Of a stretch of DNA of 23,854 nucleotides, positions 21,796 through 23,854 are shown piece after piece. A program made the position numbers and the translations under genes. The DNA lies in assembly GCA_002349565.1 (NCBI GenBank), contig DEDN01000005.1:1-23854 (forward strand). The letters run 5' to 3'. Position 1 is the first letter of the stretch, and each line of letters starts with the position of its first letter. The DNA is from Alphaproteobacteria bacterium UBA2903 (lineage in GTDB: Bacteria > Pseudomonadota > Alphaproteobacteria > CAAGCB01 > CAG-977). The notes beneath the pieces were generated by a model. That model saw only the letters and a list, made by a program, of their open reading frames with translations. It was not told the DNA's origin and made no database searches.

Positions 21796-22410
21796 TTACG
21801 GAACGGGGTCTTCCCCGCTTCCGCCCCACGGATTACAGCGCAAAATGCGCTTCAAAGTCAACCAAGATCCCTTTATCGCGCCGTATTTTTCCAACGCTTC
21901 CAGCGCATAGTTGGAACACGTCGGATGAAAACGGCACTTTCCGGGCGTCAAAGGCGATATTTTTGTTTGATAGAATTGAACCGCTTTGCGCAAAAAACGC
22001 GTTGGGGCGTTCATTTCGGGCTTTGCGTTTTTTTCCGCCGCGACGGGTTCGGATTCGGGCAGAAAAAAAGAACACGCGAACACGCCCGACACGGCAACGG
22101 CGACAAAAACCGTAAAAGCAAACACCGCGGCGGTATGACGGCTTTTGAAAAAAACGTTTGCCCCTTTCGGCGGAACGGGATCGTATCCGCTGCCGCCGAA
22201 CGGCTGACAGCGCAAAATGCGCTTGATTGTCAGCACGCTTCCCTTGAACGCGCCGTGAACGCGCAACGCTTCCAGCGCATACGCGGAACACGTCGGCGTA
22301 AAGCGGCAGCACGCGGGTTTCAGCGGCGACAAAAAGCGGCGGTAAAATCGTACAACCGCCGACAAACCGCGCGCCGCGAACGACGGCTTATCCGACCGAT
22401 TCGCGTTCAC
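21796..22410 (-). CDS. yidD: Tandem double-YidD fusion with transmembrane linker
   Basis: YidD is a small membrane-associated factor that aids YidC-dependent insertion and is usually about 70-85 residues. Here one 204-residue frame holds two complete copies. Copy 1 (about 15-80) has SPLKPACCRFTPTCSAYALE and GGSGYDPVP; copy 2 (about 139-204) has SPLTPGKCRFHPTCSNYALE and GGSGEDPVP. They keep the conserved cysteines (C35, C41, C68; C159, C165, C192). Between them lies a strongly hydrophobic stretch (about 94-117) and an acidic linker. GTG 22410 is chosen because GGAGGA lies eight bases upstream, inside the end of rnpA, which it overlaps by 23 bases. An internal ATG at 22014 could yield the second copy alone, but its ribosome site is poor. 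Confidence 0.9.
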   Translation of the reverse strand: MNANRSDKPSFAARGLSAVVRFYRRFLSPLKPACCRFTPTCSAYALEALRVHGAFKGSVLTIKRILRCQPFGGSGYDPVPPKGANVFFKSRHTAAVFAFTVFVAVAVSGVFACSFFLPESEPVAAEKNAKPEMNAPTRFLRKAVQFYQTKISPLTPGKCRFHPTCSNYALEALEKYGAIKGSWLTLKRILRCNPWGGSGEDPVP

Positions 22411-22753
22411 GATTGATTTCCTCCGCCACTTCGGCAAGCGCCTGTTGAAACTCTCGTCTGAGCTTGTGCCACGCCCGATTCAAAACCGCCGAACGCGCGA
22501 TAATCACATAGTCATAGCCCGCAATTCCCATTGTCGGCAGAAATTCGGCGCACAAAGGGCGCAAACGGCGTCTGGCGCGGTTGCGGCAAACGGCGTTTCC
22601 GACTTTTTTGGAAGCGGTAAACCCCGCGCGAATCACGGGCGGGTCGAATTTGCGGCGGGTAGCCACCGCTTGTAAAACAAAACCGGATTTTACAATTTTG
22701 CATCCGTTTTCGGCTGCATGAAGAAAATCCGGTCGTTTTTTGATCAGTATCAA
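22388..22753 (-). CDS. rnpA: Ribonuclease P protein component
   Basis: Protein subunit that assists RNase P RNA in trimming tRNA precursors. 121 residues. The start LIKKRPDFLHA resembles the usual N terminus, and the basic RNR helix is clear: SKKVGNAVCRNRARRRLRPL (about 49-68). It is followed by DYVIIARSAVLNR and a helical C terminus. The start TTG at 22753 has AAAGG nine bases upstream, a modest ribosome site; no ATG or GTG fits better. It follows rpmH by 30 bases and overlaps the double yidD gene at its end. Confidence 0.95.
   Translation of the reverse strand: MILIKKRPDFLHAAENGCKIVKSGFVLQAVATRRKFDPPVIRAGFTASKKVGNAVCRNRARRRLRPLCAEFLPTMGIAGYDYVIIARSAVLNRAWHKLRREFQQALAEVAEEINRERESVG
22419..22424 (-). 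promoter_or_regulatory. RBS deciding the GTG start of the double yidD
   Basis: GGAGGA on the minus strand, inside the 3' end of rnpA, stands eight bases before GTG 22410. It is the only strong ribosome site in the upstream part of the open frame. Confidence 0.6.
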
Positions 22754-22783
22754 TTTGTTCTGCCTTTCCCAAGGCGGGACAGG

Positions 22784-22918
22784 TTAAGCAGACAGCTGCT
22801 TGCGACCCTTGCGGCGACGGGCGTTCAAAACCTTGCGACCGCCGACCGTAGCCATGCGGGCGCGGAAGCCGTGACGACGGGTGCGAACAATTTTACTGGG
22901 TTGATATGTACGTTTCAT
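22784..22918 (-). CDS. rpmH: Ribosomal protein L34
   Basis: A 44-residue, highly basic protein with the L34 signature (MKRTYQPSKIVRTRRHGF, then RMATVGGRKVLNARRRKGRK), a component of the large ribosomal subunit. GGAG is eight bases before the ATG. It is the first gene of the long minus-strand operon and directly precedes rnpA, the almost universal bacterial order. Confidence 0.97.
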   Translation of the reverse strand: MKRTYQPSKIVRTRRHGFRARMATVGGRKVLNARRRKGRKQLSA

Positions 22919-22955
22919 GGTACAGCTCCGTTCAATTATCAAATTCGAGTGTCTT

Positions 22956-22984
22956 TATATATCCGCTTATCCGTTGTGAGTCAA
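22956..22984 (-). promoter_or_regulatory. Strong promoter of the rpmH operon
   Basis: On the minus strand TTGACT (22984-22979) and TATATA (22961-22956) are separated by exactly 17 bp, near consensus, as expected for a ribosomal protein gene. The -35 box overlaps the last codons of the upstream hydrolase gene. The leader before rpmH would be about 30 bases. Confidence 0.75.
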
Positions 22985-23751
22985 GCGATGTCTTGCCTCT
23001 TTTGTCGATTTTTTGCGTTCAAGCCGGAAATAAAGGCGCGCACCTGCTCCGCCGCGGCATGTTCCAGCCCGAAATGCGGGCTGTCGACGGCTTGGGCGAC
23101 GACGGGAACACCCGCTTCGGTCAGCACGCTTTTGGAAAAACAATTGACGGAGGACGGAAAAATCTCGTCTTTCGTTCCGCGCACCAGTAAAAAAGGAACG
23201 GGCTTCACCGCCGTTTTGCTCAGTCTGCCCGCCCCCGCAATCCCCGCGCCGATGATGACGACGCCATCCAAAACGGAAGTCAATTCGGAACAGAACAACG
23301 CCATTTCAAACGCCGTGATTCCGCCTTGCGATATGCCCGCCAAAACAAGCGTTTTCAATTTCTTTTCCCGCATCAGCTCCAAAACGGCGGCGTTCAGACG
23401 GACGGCGGTCTTGTGAGCATCGCGAACAATGGTGTCCAGCGCGGGACGGACGGATTTCGGCGCGAACAAAGGCATGGCGGCGTAATATCTGCCTTCAAAC
23501 GGCGGCAAGTCCCACCATTGGCGGATATGCGGGTCATGACAGTCGGGGACTTCCTCCACCCCGTCAAACACGGCAACAACGGCGGATTCGTCGGCGGACA
23601 ACAGCGTTTTTCCGAACTCCAGATTCGACACGGCGTCGCCCTGATACCCGTGAAGCAGAACAATCAGACGAGAATGTTCGGCACCTTTGTTTTCCAAAAT
23701 CAGCGCGGAAATTCCGTTGTTTTCCCAGCGGTTGACGGACAAATCAGTCAT
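22981..23751 (-). CDS. Alpha/beta hydrolase, phospholipase/carboxylesterase family
   Basis: 256 residues, COG0400-like. An N-terminal strand leads to LIVLLHGYQGD (about 29-39, oxyanion region). The nucleophile elbow is GISQGG, the acid is probably D in VRGTKDEIFP, and the His is in DSPHFGLEH; the order Ser-Asp-His fits the family. No signal peptide, so cytosolic. Likely substrates are short acyl esters or lysophospholipids, but specificity cannot be read. AAAGGG stands seven bases before the ATG. It lies directly upstream of the rpmH promoter on the same strand; no terminator separates them, so read-through into rpmH is possible. Confidence 0.85.
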   Translation of the reverse strand: MTDLSVNRWENNGISALILENKGAEHSRLIVLLHGYQGDAVSNLEFGKTLLSADESAVVAVFDGVEEVPDCHDPHIRQWWDLPPFEGRYYAAMPLFAPKSVRPALDTIVRDAHKTAVRLNAAVLELMREKKLKTLVLAGISQGGITAFEMALFCSELTSVLDGVVIIGAGIAGAGRLSKTAVKPVPFLLVRGTKDEIFPSSVNCFSKSVLTEAGVPVVAQAVDSPHFGLEHAAAEQVRAFISGLNAKNRQKRQDIA

Positions 23752-23788
23752 AAAAACGCCCTTTCGTTCAAAAATTTGAAAAATAGTA

Positions 23789-23817
23789 TTGCAAAAAAGA
23801 AGTTATCGGTCTATAAA
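23789..23817 (+). promoter_or_regulatory. Promoter of the tRNA gene at the right edge
   Basis: TTGCAA (23789-23794) and TATAAA (23812-23817) are 17 bp apart, and the tRNA begins 14 bases after the -10 box. Confidence 0.65.
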
Positions 23818-23831
23818 TCTTTTCAGTTTAC

Positions 23832-23854
23832 GGGTGATTAGCTCAGTTGGTAGA
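23832..23854 (+). tRNA. tRNA gene, 5' end only, probably tRNA-Val
   Basis: The last 23 bases read GGGTGATTAGCTCAGTTGGT plus AGA: a 7-base acceptor strand, position-8 T and the TAGCTCAGTTGGTAGA D-arm. The window ends before the anticodon. The acceptor sequence GGGTGAT matches what I remember of alphaproteobacterial tRNA-Val, so that identity is likely but unproven. Confidence 0.8.

Noticed and set aside
23832..23854. Genomic island attachment site at the tRNA gene
   Set aside because: No integrase gene and no second copy of the tRNA end is visible; only the 5' end of the tRNA is present, whereas such sites usually involve the 3' end.

Overview
The window reads as chromosomal DNA of an alphaproteobacterium. 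The main evidence is the minus-strand block rpmH-rnpA-yidD-yidC-engB, an arrangement typical of that class, together with a partial tRNA whose 5' end matches alphaproteobacterial tRNA-Val. Species cannot be fixed from sequence alone; a host-associated or gut lineage is a guess. Base composition is moderate except for a clearly AT-rich insert at about 3.0-4.8 kb.

Left part (about 230-8953, plus strand): a complete type I restriction-modification locus in the unusual order hsdR - [X, Y] - hsdS - [AAA ATPase, TOPRIM-like DUF4276] - hsdM. Two accessory gene pairs are nested between the restriction genes. X/Y is an AT-rich soluble protein plus a four-helix membrane protein, neither recognised. The second pair is an SMC/RecF-like ATPase with a DUF4276 TOPRIM-like protein, architecturally like split OLD or PARIS-type defence. 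ATGA-type overlaps couple X-Y-hsdS and ATPase-DUF4276. The whole resembles a compact anti-phage locus.

Middle part (9083-15460): a minus-strand DUF2779 protein (Cas4-like nuclease fused to a DEDD-type exonuclease), then a plus-strand cassette of poorly known genes. These are an unrecognised 324-residue protein, an HExxH metallopeptidase-like protein, a protein with an unnamed N-terminal domain plus ankyrin repeats, a stand-alone paralogue of that N-terminal domain, and a second ankyrin-like protein. A 61-bp near-perfect repeat and a decayed copy of the peptidase gene's 3' end show that the cassette grew by segmental duplication. The last ankyrin gene runs into a truncated HTH regulator gene on the opposite strand, which keeps its ribosome binding site, promoter and a perfect dyad operator. 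The gap that follows (15461-15780) holds a candidate small RNA and two strong terminators.

Right part (15781-22918, minus strand): nine closely spaced or overlapping genes that look like one transcription unit. It starts at a near-consensus promoter before rpmH and runs through rnpA, a fused double-YidD gene, yidC, engB and four consecutive lipoprotein genes (COG3014-like, two LPP20-like, LpoB-like), ending at a bidirectional terminator. It combines ribosome and RNase P parts, membrane insertion, a ribosome-assembly GTPase and outer-membrane lipoproteins. Upstream are an alpha/beta-hydrolase gene and, at the right edge, the first 23 bases of a tRNA gene with its own promoter.

The items most worth a second look are the tandem YidD fusion with a transmembrane linker, the nested accessory pairs in the restriction locus, and the duplicated peptidase/ankyrin cassette.
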